Positions 13,501-27,100 are shown, counted from the first letter of the stretch. The stretch is DNA of 64,000 nucleotides from Varroa destructor (GCF_002443255.2 NW_019211455.1:15284440-15348439); one strand, 5' to 3'. A program made the numbers and translations. The notes: generated from the letters alone by a model not told the origin.

Positions 13501-15809
13501 TCTGTGTTGTACACAGGGGGTTGCTACCCTTTCTCTCAAAACACGGGGCATTTGGGATCCCATCTTTGTTTGTGTTTTAGTCTCCTGTTAGCGCTCTTCT
13601 ACGTTAGCCGCTCGCTTTCTTCGTAGTGGCAGTATTCAAATTTAGCTGCGCGCGAAATAACGGGCGTAATGTTTAACGGAGAGTGCATTATCATGGGAAA
13701 CTATATATGTATAATGGTATGTTGCAAACATTGTTGTGGAACGTCGATTGATGTCAACTAGTGAATGAGCAATTTCGTTGTGATGAATGCTCATTAGTGG
13801 CCGATAAACTCTGAAAAGGAAGGTATCTATTGTCCGTGAACACAAGTGCTATGCTATGGAGGAGTTCAATGCTGATAACATACATGGGATTGCAAATTCG
13901 GAAAGATCTAAACCCGTGCGTATTTTTGGAGAGAAATTTTTCTAAATGGTTATACCAGATGAGGATATAGCCCGTCGGATGCGCTTGTTCTGTTCTTAAG
14001 TGGCAAAATATATGCAAAGTTTCCAAACTCCGAAATTTTAGATTTTGACTATATATATTTATAGAAAGCAAACGAGCTGAAATTCATGATAAATGTTTTG
14101 CTACATTAGTGGTAGAAACGTCATTAAACGCATCATCACAAGTTTTTTTTTCTGTAGTTATCATCTTGTAATAGACCTCTTAGCATGACTGATACTTAAT
14201 TACGATGATTAGTTGTAAAGAAAATCAGTGGAGTACCGTCTATAGCAGGAGGACATTCCTTTGATCGGAAGGAGCCTAGAAAGTGACACATGTTTTGGCT
14301 TCAAATATAATAATTCAAAGTAGAACTTTGTTTAATTTTTTTTCTGTATACCACAGTTAGCTCTAGCCTCATTAAGTGCGTTAAAAATGACTATTTACGT
14401 ACAAAATTCAATTGGTAAAGCGTTCGTAAACCGTTAACGCTAGTACTGTCGTATACATGCGCATCGAGCTATTTTTAACGTGCTAATTGTACCACATTCA
14501 CTGTCTAATCTGAAACAATTAAAGAAAGGATTTATTCTGCGTGGATAAAAAACTAGCTTCTCGTATATTAACGACATTTGTAGCGGGTCTCAGACCAGTT
14601 ACCTCTGCGGTAAAACTTGACAGTAACTTATCTCCTACATAGTTAGTTCATAACTGCTAATGGGTTACTTAACTGAAACGGTTCATATTGTTCAAATGCA
14701 ATATATATTAATCATATGATTATTTTGAAGTCGCCATAGTGCTGGATTACTTCTCTCTGGCCAATACGGTCCTGCACGGATATTACTGGCCTGTCAGTTA
14801 AAACGGATTCGATTGTACTCTGATCATTAATTTCGATGTGCTAATCCATAATTAAGGTAATTGTTGTGTATCAAATCGCTCTGAGGAAGGGGAGAGTTAT
14901 ATGTTTCATACATCTATTTTAGTCAGCGGAGCTTTGCTCTGCAGTTAATAACGGCGTCGTTGCAGTCAGAGATAGGAAGCCCCAGAAAGTACTTTTACGT
15001 TTTGTAATTGGAGCACCTGAAAGCTTTCGAAGCCCACATTTATCACTTATAAACACTTACAATTATGCAACTAACTTACGAACTAGTTATGCATCCGCGC
15101 CAATGGTGCCCCTCAAACGGCATGAGTCGTGTCACATGTCATATGGCCTAGATCACTTTTTAGTCACGGAACCATTTAGCAAATGACTTTATGTGTGCCT
15201 ATCATCCAGGTACGACGTCTGCAATTGACTAATTTATCAACTTTTTCGTTCAGGTTTTGGGAAAACTTTTGTATTAAACACTGTGCTGATAGATAACTTG
15301 AGTTTATTTTCCAACGTGACACACTCACGGAGCAGTATGCATCTAATACTTTTTGCTGAATGGCACAAATTGTTTGATCAGGTCGCGTATTTTCCTTTTA
15401 CGTTTCGGCGTCTCGTGGCACCTATCGAACTCGTTTTCGAGCACCTTGCTTGATCCAAATCATGGATGCCTGTGCTACTTTTTTCTTGTGCTGATGGCTT
15501 GCTCCATCCCCTAGAAGACCCTATGAGGGACGTGAGGTGACTAGATCGAATATAAAATTTTAATTAATATAATCGAATTTAAAAATTAAGTTAATTAATT
15601 TTAAGCTGACGATTCCGTTGAAAGATAGCTCAAGTAAATCGTTAATTGGAGAGATGTCGCCGTGTAAATTTACCTTTTTGCCCAGTGAACCCATATTCAT
15701 ACCTCGCAGAGTGTTTTTATCTGAACAACTTACGCTCTGTTAAGTTCAAAGATATAAACCTAGGCCTATCATTATGAAAGGGATCTTCAGCCTTAACAAT
15801 TACGTTTGA
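4559..15809. other. Long stretch with no gene recognised
   Basis: About 11 kb of AT-rich DNA. The SLC46-like gene should start somewhere here on the minus strand. One candidate is an open minus-strand stretch at about 8225-8397, which ends at a CAG followed by a GT donor in phase 0, compatible with exon 4558-4392. The protein it gives is not recognisable, so this is weak. A CpG-richer patch at 13.1-13.6 kb has overlapping open frames on both strands, more like a promoter or untranslated region than a gene. A CAA microsatellite lies at about 5968-5986 and an A-run at 8486-8503. I recognise no gene, tRNA or transposase. Confidence 0.5.
6166..6189. repeat. 24-base perfect palindrome
   Basis: The sequence reads the same on both strands, with arms ATATTCTATTTT and its complement and no spacer. 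It is very AT-rich and could form a small cruciform. No gene context suggests a function. Confidence 0.6.
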
Positions 15810-16827
15810 ATCGGTCTCTCCAAGAGCCAACACATCAATCAGAATCCCGTTGTTCGAGAGCACGTAGGCTGTACTTCTTATCAGCTGTCATCTCATGTAC
15901 CAGTGTCTAGGAAAGGTAAAAGAATATGTGCATTTGTACTACGGGAGCGCTCACTACAATACCGCTGTGGTGAGCTCCAGCTTATTGAGCGTCAAGCGAC
16001 GAACCAAGCTGAATAGGAAAGCATTTTGGGCATTTAGATTTCATCAAGAGGGAGGAAAGCTAAGCGTATCACGGTTCATTCGGCCACCGTTTCATATGTT
16101 TATATTTTTCTATTGAATCTTTGGAAGGTTTTTTTATTGGGTTTTCGTTAGCAGCTTTAACATTTGAATGTTGAATATTGAAAATATAGAAATTTTCACA
16201 CTTTTCCACTTCGTAACGATTGCAGTAATACTTATTTTTAAAGCAGTTCATATAGACCTGATGGTTACACCCAACGCGATACATGATTGACTTCAATATA
16301 GGCAGGACTTTGATACTTGAATAACTATTTTCGACTCAATAGGTAAATGGCGAGCTGGCTATGCGGTACACCGTAGACGATTTTATACTTTAAGTCGCGG
16401 TGAACGCTCTTCTGAACAGCTCATCGACCTTAAATGTTACTTTGAATTGCTATACCTTTAAGCAGAATACGTTCAGAACTACCAACAAGTCCGACGAAGT
16501 ATGTTTAAGGATCTGCTGTAAAACGTTGTGTTGCGTTGTGACGAAAAGCATATGGAACCTTGTTGTTTTACAAACAAAAAATAATTGCATTCATATTTTA
16601 TGAAACATTTAAAAAAATTCTAAATACTTAACTCTCTTATTATTAACTTATTTAATTTCGTCTGTAAAAATTAGCAATGATGCAAACTAATCTTCATTTT
16701 ATTACAGGAATATCGCTAGTCTCGACTTTAGCCATGCGTGAAGTTTATCGAAGGGCGTTCCTTTATCTATCGAACCATAATTACGTCTTCGATCTACATG
16801 TAACTACGCCAGAGGCCACTATGAGAG
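15810..16827 (+). pseudogene. Beta-glucuronidase pseudogene fragment (exons 2-4)
   Basis: A decayed tandem copy of the beta-glucuronidase gene at 24139-30349, same strand, exons in the same order. The exon-2 copy (15810-15969) keeps the LYYGSAHYNTAV segment against [12 protein letters not shown] in the intact gene and the same phase-0 donor, but carries internal indels that break the frame and has lost the AG acceptor. The exon-3 copy (16343-16498) begins VNGEL against VNGKL, aligns without gaps for 26 codons and has an in-frame TAA at 16391-16393. The exon-4 copy (16708-16827) has lost its 5' part, then matches the intact exon codon for codon (VYRRAFLY against IHRSVFLY) up to an identically phased donor. 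A possible exon-5 remnant lies at about 16911-17090, with weak similarity only. No copy of exon 1 or exons 6-11 was found. It cannot encode an enzyme. Confidence 0.85.
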
Positions 16828-16910
16828 GTGAACCTATTTTCTACGGAATTTATGCTTTTGTAATTTACTCAGATTGTTTCAAATAAAAATTAAAAATTTC
16901 AGTTCTAAAG

Positions 16911-17090
16911 ACTGTGTATCCATCCACTTAAAGCCAGCGATACCCTCGTACGTTGCTAGAAATCTGAAAGGTCGCATGACTGGACGTAAACATCCTGTGC
17001 ATAGGGTGGTCGCAGCAGCAAAAATGTGTTCTGCCGAGTTCCTGGCTTCACGCCTTCAGCAAATATCCAGGCACATATCAACACTCCAAG
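16911..17090 (+). pseudogene. Possible exon-5 remnant of the glucuronidase pseudogene
   Basis: It lies just downstream of the exon-4 remnant, preceded by a TTTCAG acceptor-like site. One frame gives a stretch of similar length to intact exon 5, sharing SI near the start and a CS pair later on. Identity is low and chance cannot be excluded. Confidence 0.25.
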
Positions 17091-17835
17091 TTAGTAATGC
17101 TCGAATAAGAGTTATCGTTATGAATTGGGAATAATTTGTTGTACCATTCCCTTGCGCACAATGTGGCTAATCAAAATCACAGTTCGTCTAGACTCTTGTA
17201 TAAAGCTATTTCGAAAATCGCGAACAAAAGAGGGGAAACAGAAGGACAGCGATGGGCTAAAAATTTTATTTTTAAATAGACGTATTTGTGATAAACTAAC
17301 CGTTACAAACGCCGTCGTGAAGGTTTGATTTTCCGTATGGTCCGTGGTGGAATTCATGCCCAGCAAAGCGAGTGATGTTGTCTATTTAATCGCTTTTCTT
17401 TTGCACTTATTGTCCTTCATAGCGCCCAAGAAAGAGGAACTTCATCGATATCCGTGAATTTTTGCTTCTGACTCGTAAGGTTCGTCTTGAAGGTTTTCGT
17501 TGCTGGAAGCTCACAGCGATAAGGTAGGTTACCGAATAGCAGCAGCGAGTCGGCTAAAACACACGCGACGTGATTTCAGGTAGCCCCAGTGCTTTTTAGA
17601 GGAAAAAGACTTTGACGCGATTTAATTGTCCGAGGTTTTCTACTGTAAGAGATTCTCAAATGACGCGTATCGTATATGCAACGATTGGATCTACTTTAAA
17701 ACCAAACAGGCTAAGAGCGGGTGCATAGGACCAGCGATGAAACGATGCGATCAAGGCTGCCTTCCGGGATCTTTCGGTAACATGCGCATTAAAACTTCTG
17801 CTGTTCGCGGAAAATAGTTTCCTAGGTAACTCAAG

Positions 17836-18020
17836 GGGCCCCGTGGTAGCTTAACGGGAAACGTATCTGCCTGCTAGTCTTTGAAACATGTTGTTGTCTA
17901 GGTCCGAACCCGCGTACAGACCGACTTCTTTTGACTTCGTACTGAGAGCCAGTCGTCTGATGGAATGCTTACGGGCGATACCGAACATACGACCCGAAAC
18001 ATTCATCATAGAGATATTTC
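17836..18020 (+). mobile_element. tRNA-derived SINE, copy A
   Basis: The 5' part looks like a tRNA gene with internal Pol III promoter elements: an A-box-like TGGTAGCTTAACGGG and, about 55 bases on, a B-box-like GGTCCGAACCC. The body that follows contains GCCAGTCGTCTGATGGAATG and GGCGATACCGAACAT, repeated with variation in the other copies. No coding capacity. It lies between the glucuronidase pseudogene and the intact gene. Confidence 0.75.
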
Positions 18021-18950
18021 AAAAGAAGTACCAGATTTCTTCAGGTCTGCCGTCAACGAACAATCAAGCGAGAAGAAAGGTGAGAAATAATTAAAAGGGG
18101 ACGTTGACTCCTTAGCTGATATCAGTTTAATTTAATCACTAAACCAATCAAAGACGCACTTGTTGAAGAGAAGCCATATGTTCTATTGGAGAACGCTATC
18201 AAATCAATCAACCTTTTATCTTATCAGTCCCTGTGGTGATGTTTACTGAAACTAATTTCGAGTATTAGCACATAGCCAAATATATAAATAAAAATAGCAC
18301 AGGACAGACAACGCGCCTGTTAGTCTCATATGTTGTCAAAGCTTTTCTAAGGGCTGTCGACCAGGCGTTTTTTAGTATATAAGTTTCATGGTCAAACACT
18401 GGATACTGAAATATTGTATACATTTGTGTGTATTGCTCCTTAAATGTTAGTAGTGCCAAGCACGATTGTAGCGCTAACTCAAGGCATCACGTCTACACTA
18501 CATTTTACGTCACCTGTACGTAATATTACGATAAAAAGCAGGTGAAAGAATTCGAACAGATGCGATCCCATGAGAATTCATCGAAACTCAAGCTTCGACA
18601 GGGCAGAGTGATCTTCTTTGTTTTGTCGTTCATCGAGAATACAGATTGCTTGGCTCCTGCTAGCTAAGGACCGTAAGAAATAGATGACTCACTGTTTGAA
18701 GCACGCAGTAAAATACGGGCTAACGGCCTGGTTAAATAGAATGATGATGTTCTTACTAGCGGCAAGAATTGTAGGGAATAGTTATCCACATTTAACATTA
18801 TAAAACAATCGTTGTATCAACTCACCGACTGTAGTGTCAGGAATGGTTGGACAGCATATGAAACTGTCTACAAGGCTCCCTTTAATTAATATGATAGAAT
18901 TAGACCGAAAAGAATTTCTTGGAATCATTCTTCTATTTTCACCAAAAATC

Positions 18951-18984
18951 TATAGTGTTATATATATATATATATAACACTATA
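18951..18984. repeat. 34-base perfect palindrome with TA core
   Basis: Arms TATAGTGT and ACACTATA enclose an alternating TA tract, so the 34 bases are exactly self-complementary. A second, longer TA run follows directly (to about 19023). It could extrude as a cruciform and is the sort of site where replication slips. Confidence 0.8.
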
Positions 18985-18985
18985 A

Positions 18986-19023
<38 letters not shown>
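18985..19023. repeat. TA microsatellite
   Basis: After ACGA comes an uninterrupted TA dinucleotide run of about 34 bases, adjoining the palindrome. No gene overlaps it. Confidence 0.85.
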
Positions 19024-21632
19024 CGAGACCACACTCGAGCAAGATTGGCACAAATAGCAAATTTAACTTAAAAAAAGATGTTTTTTTATGAAACCTTCAT
19101 TTCATCAAGGTGCATATTCAAGGTACGCTTCACCACCATCGGGCTTTTCACTGTCCGCGTGACAAAGGCTGGTTTAGTGGAGAGCACGTTTAAGTTTTTG
19201 TTGACCTGATGACGCAATGTGAATTATCTAGTTAAAGTAACTTTTATGATGAAGCAATGATCTAAGTGTTCTTGCGATATACACACTTCATTATAGCGGT
19301 CGAAGTTCAACTGGAATTAACAACTCGTTTTGGTCGCGGTAATGTATATATCTTAAGCTTTATCCATGGTTGTTTTTGAACTGGTCAAGATTTCTGAACG
19401 GTATTTTCGTTTTTTTTTGCATCATAAATTTATGCTAGACTGGGAAAGTATCCGTCGTCATCTGACGAGTTCATTTGAAGCGTTTCAATTACCAGCAGCA
19501 TTCTAAAAGCAATCCAGCATCAGATATTTTCCATTTTTTATAACAGACTATATTGAGTTTTATTTGCCGGTATCGTAGACGATTTCATAACTGTCGTCCA
19601 ATCTCAAGGAAAAAAATCTTCGATTCTGCTCTTCCATCCATCATCATTACCATTTTATTTATTATAAGTGATTAAACCTGTTCCTCTACGCCTTTTCAGA
19701 TTACTTACGATAATATACATGGCAATAACAAAAGGAGTTTTCACTTGAACGGAATACCTAGGAGGGGCCCTCAAGCCTCTGCGCTGTCAGTATTATGCAA
19801 TGTCAAGGGTGATGATTTTTCCATTGCCCTGCACGTCGATCCGCACGCTCAAATGCAGGGAAAACGAACCAAAGTAAGTCGACATTGAGATTAAAATTTG
19901 GCTTCAGATTAACCCGCGGACATGAAGCATTTATTAGAAAGTGTTGGATTATTTTCTACAAGGTATCTTGTTGATATGGGGATATTAGGGGAAAACGATA
20001 TATATGTAAGTTGCATTCTTCCGTAATCATCCGTAAAAATGTCTCAGTAGCTTTTGAGCTGTGTCTGTATATTGCTGTGATTGATGCGTGTGTTTTTATG
20101 GCATCCGCCGTGGTTCTTCTCCTCTTTACTAGGAGAGTGGCTGTAGCAGGTCTCTCTCGGTTAAGTCAAAACAAAGATAAGCGCAGTGCGTCAAGATAAT
20201 AGGGCGGCTTTAGACGATGCGAAGAGTGCACCGTTCGTCCGACAGGGAGCCCAGGGAAGTCTTTTTTTTCAAAATGTGCCGGTAAGTTGCAGAAGGCACC
20301 ACTTAAAAATAAACAAAAATAAGAACTTAGTTCGAACTAGAGCTAAATTTACGAATGAAAAAAAAAGTTCTAAAATATACGGCGTTACGGCCTGTGTCGC
20401 CTGTTAACTATACCAGCTGTGATGAATACAGATTCTGTAGAGTTGCTTCGTGATTTTTAGGCGTATCCGCCACTTGATGGGTTTGAGAAAGAATGATGGG
20501 TAAGTTATGATAATTTTTTTGTCTACCTTCTGCTGAAATATCATAGCTTTGAACACTTTCTGAAGCGATGAGGCTTGAAATTTTGTCAGCTGACACAGCA
20601 AAAGTTCTATGCAATTTCTGATCCTTGATTTTATTAGGTTAACTATAAACTTATTTAAGGACATAGGGAGCTCAAACAGGAAAATAGAGATTCGTTGCCT
20701 GGCTTATAATTCTCATACACCAAGTAAATTCACAAAACTATCTTTATAGCCTGATTATTTTAGAAAATGATTCGTATCTGTAAAATATCTATTAGTCGAA
20801 AAATCGCACATTTACATAGAGGAAAGGGCCAGAAATGCGCATTTCCTTTGTTCCCTCTAACTTATTAACGGTGAATTAATGGTGAATGCAAAATCTCTAT
20901 ACAAGGGCCAGTGTGTTCTGCAAGGAACTGCGCGTGAATTGGAAACTTAGAAGCAACTTTTTTGGTCTATGAACACTTAATTTTGCTGGCGTATAAAATC
21001 AGTGCTTATTGTTTGATTTGTTCAGTCGTGTGGATTGTATATATCAAAATTCATTATTATATTATTGGACCCGCTTAGGTGTTTCCTCAACGTCTTGAAT
21101 ACTATAAGCATATGAGCTCGACACTCACAAGGATAGAAGTTACTTATTTACGTTCTAAGCAATACTACTGTCCGAAATTTTGTGATCGAATTGTTACAAA
21201 ACAACTGAGAGCTAATATTTTTCACTACTATCACTTTAACACTAACAGAAATGAGGATTTTTGCGTTCTTCTGCTAGAGATAATTGTTCTATCTAGTCCA
21301 TTTTTATGAGACCTCTCTGTTAATTGAAATGGAGCCAAATAGGCATCGAATAATGAAGATGTTAAAAGCGCTGAAGGTTTGATGTGGCATGATTACTGAG
21401 CACGAACATGACAGCAAATAAAGCCCAAGACAGGTTAGTGTCTTTTTTTATAATCTTTACTTTCACTGCTTGTTCATACGGGTCTGATCTCACTGGTAGG
21501 CTTTGTTGTCTCAGCTCCAATAGACCTATCTAGATCTCAATTTACGTACTGTCTATACTAGCTGAAGATCATTTCATTGAGAATTCTCGCAAATAATTTT
21601 TACAATTAAACATCTCTGTCTTTTAGATTTTA

Positions 21633-21770
21633 CATCCGGTGTATGTCAGACGGTTGGCTGGCTCTCAGCACGAAAAGAAGTCAGTCCGCCTATGTCCGGG
21701 CTTGAACCTACATCACGTGTTCCTAAGACAAATACGTTACCCTGTATCACTAAGCGATCACCCTACAATG
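21633..21770 (-). mobile_element. tRNA-derived SINE, copy B
   Basis: Read on the minus strand it starts with an A-box-like GGTGATCGCTTAGTGATACAG, followed by a B-box-like AGGTTCAAGCCCGG. It then has the family body, including GAGAGCCAGCCAACCGTCTGAC. It matches copies A, C, D and E in order and spacing, with many substitutions, so it is an old insertion. Confidence 0.7.
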
Positions 21771-22677
21771 AAACCTACTCAGCTTTAATTAGCCTAATAA
21801 GAATGCAACGGATTTTTGTGCAACTATGCCCCTACAATGCAAAGTCGGTTTAAAAACAAGATTAAAGTAGTAACAGACATAGAACAAAGGCTTCTAGTAG
21901 ACAAATGGTTCGCCTTATGTCAACTTTCCATCGCTTTAGATTGGCGTGAATGCATGTAAAAAGGATCGCTTCGCACTTAGTAAGGGCTCGTCCTATACAA
22001 CAAACACGGCACTCTGCATCGGCTTTAAAGTTTGAGGAAAGATTTTGTAAAACTCGCCGGTGCTTGCGGTTTCTGGCCCAGATTGCTTTCACTAAAAACT
22101 ATATTCCTATCTCCCGGGAAAAAAGGGTAGTACTCACCACGCAGTGCGATCAACGAGATTGTATATTTTGAAATTCAGGTCCCCAGTGAGTCAGTTTTAT
22201 CTTCGGTGGATGGCGTAGTTTAAATAGATCGAAAGCCTTAAAGCCGTGTAAAACTATTCAAGGTCTCACGTAAGAAGCTATAGTTGCGCATCCGTGGGAG
22301 TGCTCACATGTACAGAGCTATAGCTAAAAGACTACAGTGAACTTCTACCAAGCATACATCATTCACCCCGCGGTTATAGAGGTCGTTAAGACAGGAGAAC
22401 AGTTTCAAGGGCATTTCTATACGACCTAGGGAATATAGTTGGAAGGATAACAGATTATGGGAGAAATTAAAGGCGAGACAGGCCAGTTTGAAATGGCTAC
22501 TCTATCGATGATATGAAAATACTTTTTAAAGTACATGCTGTCGCTATCTACTTCATGGCATTTTTACATTATCTTAAAATTATAAACGACGGTCGAATCC
22601 ATGATCGCGCGAAATGATTTCATGCAAGTGTCCCTGGTATATTGATGTATTACCTGATTGGATTAATAATCTGGAAT

Positions 22678-22800
22678 AGTGCAATATTAGCGTGTTTACC
22701 TAGTGTACCTTGGAACACGTGGTGGGCTGGTTTAGGTTCGAAACCGGACGTGGACGTATTTCGTGTGGCGTTAGGAATCTGTCGTCTAAAGTAAAAGATC
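22678..22800 (+). mobile_element. tRNA-derived SINE, copy C
   Basis: It carries a B-box-like AGGTTCGAAACCGG and the diverged body GGCGTTAGGAATCTGTCGTC at the expected distance. The A-box part is hard to make out. It is the most diverged of the five copies. Confidence 0.55.
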
Positions 22801-24138
22801 GCAGTATTATGGATGTCTCAGATGGTTGTTTAATAATAAGCCCTAAGTAGAATTGTACATTGTATTAAATTAAAACCAAAGTACATGGAACTCTGTCTTT
22901 GTATAATACATTCTCCTTAATTGAGTAAACAGCAGTAAACATACTACACTGTGACGCTTAAACGCATAAAGATATCTCTATCTTTCAACGTTAGAAACAA
23001 ACAGCACCATGATAACCTTATTTTAAGGTAATTTTGTTATTGTTTATATAGCAAGCACAAAATGATGGCTTAGGACTCTCGGCATTTAGTAATGATTTTA
23101 AGGCTGTGTCCGCATAATTATGATTTGTCTACATTACTAACTATCAACAGTGTTTGGCTAACGTGATCGATTAACTTTGCGTACCTTTTTTTGTATAAAA
23201 TAATAACGATCTTATCTAGATCAGTCGCAGTGCCACCAAGTAAACTAAATGAGCTTCATTAAAAGCCCAATCACTAATACAAACATAAAAAAATATTATA
23301 AGTTATTATTTAACAATCACTAAAAGTTCGATGTATTTTCATGACCCCTTTGTGGTAGGTTATAGGCCAAAAGCGTCTGTTGCTTTGCGCATACGCAGCG
23401 GTTGTGTGAATTGTTGGGTACCCATTGATTTTCACACGTTAATGTTTCGCACCGAACAGCTATTGAGCAAAATATAGCAATGTCAGTTCCTTTTTGAAGG
23501 GTTCCACAGAGAATATATATTTGTTATTTATTTGTGAACGAGCCGCATCTGCTGCGGTCGCTGCTGCAGTTGCAAGCTCGCCGTAATAGTGAGTCACTAA
23601 CAAATACGTTATTGGGGGGCCATGCATAAGTAAATTGCAGCGCCGCAATGGCTCGCTAACTTAGCATTACTGCAATTGACGGTGTCATAGGGTGAAAATC
23701 GCGTATAAATATCGAATATGTTAGAGCCTAGGAATCCAAGAACGAAAACAATAACAATGGACTTTTTTTGGTATCGGCAATTGACGGCTAAGCGTACGTT
23801 GGCTCATCTTGAAATTTTTTTTGCATCTATGTCTGGTACCCTTATTTACAACCGTATCACTGACAACCAGCGCCCAACAAATAGTTATCAATCAACGAAA
23901 ATAAATGTGGTACCAGCTGATCAAATGCAGCAGTTTTTAGGGAAACAATGCTTAAAAAGAACCATTATTTTAATCATTTATACTATTACTAAATACGAGA
24001 AGTGCTTTTGAAATTGCCGGGAAAATTCAATAATCATAGATAGGTTTGTATTTCCGTAGATAAAAAGGCTACGGCCCGCACTTTTCGAATGGTCGTGACA
24101 ATGTACAAATATTAAAATATTTTCGTTATTTTGAAATA

Positions 24139-27100
24139 ATGTTATGTAGATTTGCATTGATTGTTGTACTTCTAAGTGCGTGGTGCTATCCGAATAGCCA
24201 CGCGTTGCTGTACCCCCGAGAAGGTCCTACGAGGCAGGTGAAACGTTTAGATGGGGTGTGGAATTTTAAGCTTGCGCCCATCAATAACCCAGACCAAGGA
24301 TTTGTTGATGCCTGGCACAGCGACGCTTGGAACAAGGTATGTGTATCATGGAGATTACTTTTTTCATACTTTTCTTCAATGAACTTGGTCGTCGTTTATA
24401 AGTTGATGAAGAGTTAAACGTTTATTAAATAGAATCTAAGTGAATACAACAAATTGCTTTTCTTGGCAGGCATTTTATGCACTGCGCGACGTATATAAAC
24501 AAGAACTAGAGAACCGTCAAGTTTAACATAAAGCAGGAAAATTTGTCATGATAGGAGAAATCAGTTTAATATCCTTAATATCCTAAGAGAGGAACGTGAG
24601 TGTACCAATACTAAACAAGTTCCTCTATCTGAGAATCTGATAGAATATAGCTGAAATGTTTATGAAAGTAAGACGCTCAGGATTCCTGTATGATGTTTAA
24701 CTGGTAAATTACCTTTATGAGTCAAAGGAAGAAATATCCATTTAATAAACTTACCAAAGGCTTTACCCACCACATTAGTCATGTGCGCCATGAGAAAAAG
24801 ATTTAAATTGTTGTTTCCATTATATGACGGTACACACTCCATCCATACACATTTATATTGCCAGCGTTAATCGCTTACGTTCTAAATCTTTTTCGACAGA
24901 TGGGTCTCTCGTATGAGCCGATGCCAGTTCCTGCAAGCTACAACGACGTAGGCCAGGATAAGGCCCTACGCGATCACGTTGGTTGGGCCTGGTATCAGAA
25001 AGCCTTCTATGTACCGACAGCCTGGAAAAGCAAGAGAATAATGCTCTACTTCGGCAGCGCCCACTACAATACAATAGTGGTAACGTGCCTTTGGACGTAC
25101 CCTTTAACAGTCATACGTCAAACAATGAATATGATAAAAACATGGAGGGTTGAGGATCGCTGGCTGACCTATTCGTTTTTTACATACGAAGAGCCAATTA
25201 TTTAAAAAAAAATGTATTTTGTTTATTGTATTGTGTACAAAATGTTTATAAGATTATAAAGCTGTGAGCGCACAATGAAGTCCCCTATAAAAGTAGCCTG
25301 TGTGTTCTATCTTTTCTCGTGATCATTGCTCCTAGTTTGTCAACGGAAAACTGGTACTTCAACATGCCGTAGGCCATCTGCCGTTCGAAGCGCAAATCAA
25401 CAATTTCCTTGTCAGCTCGTCCATCCCTAATATTCTCACCGTTGCCATTAACAATACGCTGACGTACGATACAATTCCGCAGGGAACCCTGATACTCAAG
25501 GTATTGTCTTTGTTTTTTGACCACTGACAAGCAAGCTATTGAAACGAACTGTTTGTTGGTAGTCATTGGGTTCAATGAAAAGTAAGTTAGTGAAACGCAC
25601 GTCAAAGAACGTGCCTTTTACTACAGAAATCTTATTTAATAAGATTTAATAATCATTTAATGATTATTAATATTAATGTTGTGGCTAACACATTGTTGTT
25701 TTCTTTTTTGTTGTTCGGCAGATCAACAGTACAGGTTATCCGCCATTTTTCTACAGGAATACGGGCAATTTCGATTTCTTCAATTATGCAGGAATTCATC
25801 GAAGCGTTTTCTTGTACACAACTGAACAAGTTTACGTGTATGACGTTGATGTTAACACGGTTAAAGCCGATAAGAAAGGTATTTCTATCTTTATAAAAGA
25901 GCATTCATAATTTACAATTAATGCAGTTTTATCTAGTATTTAAGTTCTCGTACGACATCTATTCTGTGAATTTCTACTCTTTTGAAAATGTTAGCAACGA
26001 TTGCGCGGTGAAGTTCTACAGCACCAAAAAAAAATAAGCTGCTTTTCATCTTAGGGAAATAGGCTAAAAGCAAAGATCATTTGACTTTTGGCTAACTTGG
26101 CCAATTCGAAAATTGAGTAAGACGTTGAAGTTGTTCTCCTGGTCGGAACAACAGCAACAACTTAATAGTAGGGTAGAGTTATCTTACATAAGTTGCTTGG
26201 TCTTTACCAGCAGAACACGCATACTTCTGGATTATGGCCTAGATCACCTCACTAGCCTAGTGGGGGCAAACATGTTATCCACTGCGTCGTTATCACGGGG
26301 ACTGAAGGTTGGGTCAGCATACGTAACTCCTATTGCTCTTATTACTTGCTTCCAACAAAACTGTACGGTGCGCAGATGCACGTATAGAAGGTTATCGAGT
26401 ATTGTTTTCATTTTTTTCTTTATTTATAAGAACTTGGAGTGATTAGGAAGCGAAAATTAATATTTATTTATATTTTTAGTTCTACCAGCCTTGCCATATC
26501 GCTAAGCCCCATTTTCATTGCCAACAAACACTATCCTGTGCTGTGTGTTTTATGACGTTATTAATCAAGTGTTTTTTCCCCAATTGTTGTGCTGATAGAA
26601 TCGATTATCAGTTTCAATGTAGCTCACACTGGTTCATCTGCCCTCAGATGTCGTTTGTCTGTACGAGATAGGCAGGATAATGAGGTGCTCGTAACCGAAA
26701 ATTGTTCCGGTCTATTTAAAATGAAAAACGCTCAACTGTGGTGGACTCACGATCTCAGCAAGGAACCCGGTACGTAATTACTTCTAGAACGATCTATGAC
26801 AATCCTGTTATGACTATTTGTTAAAACCCAAGTTCTACAGATATATTGGCTTGTATAATTTGACTAGCGTATGTTGATATAAAGTTTATTTACCATTACT
26901 AAGCGAAGTGAGTGTAATAACCATAAACGCAAGAAGAGCATATGGCAAATTCTAGGTGACCTGACTTCGGAGGAAGAGGTGCATCCGCAAACATTGACTG
27001 ATGCATTTTATGATTATATTTCAGGCTACCAGTACATAATGATGGTGAACGTGTTAAATGGAACTAAACTTATGGACTCGTACCCAGTTAAGTTTGGCAT

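Larger units (their letters stand above)
17130..24138. other. Intergenic region upstream of beta-glucuronidase
   Basis: Seven kilobases with no recognisable gene. They hold SINE copies A, B and C and the TA palindrome listed separately. A TATA-like GTATAAATAT at about 23703-23712 lies some 430 bases upstream of the glucuronidase start codon and could be part of its promoter, but nothing else supports this. Confidence 0.5.

Noticed and set aside
23718..24011. Open frame just upstream of beta-glucuronidase, considered as a transposase fragment
   Set aside because: A vague resemblance to mariner-type sequence did not extend beyond a few residues; no catalytic Asp pattern or terminal inverted repeats.
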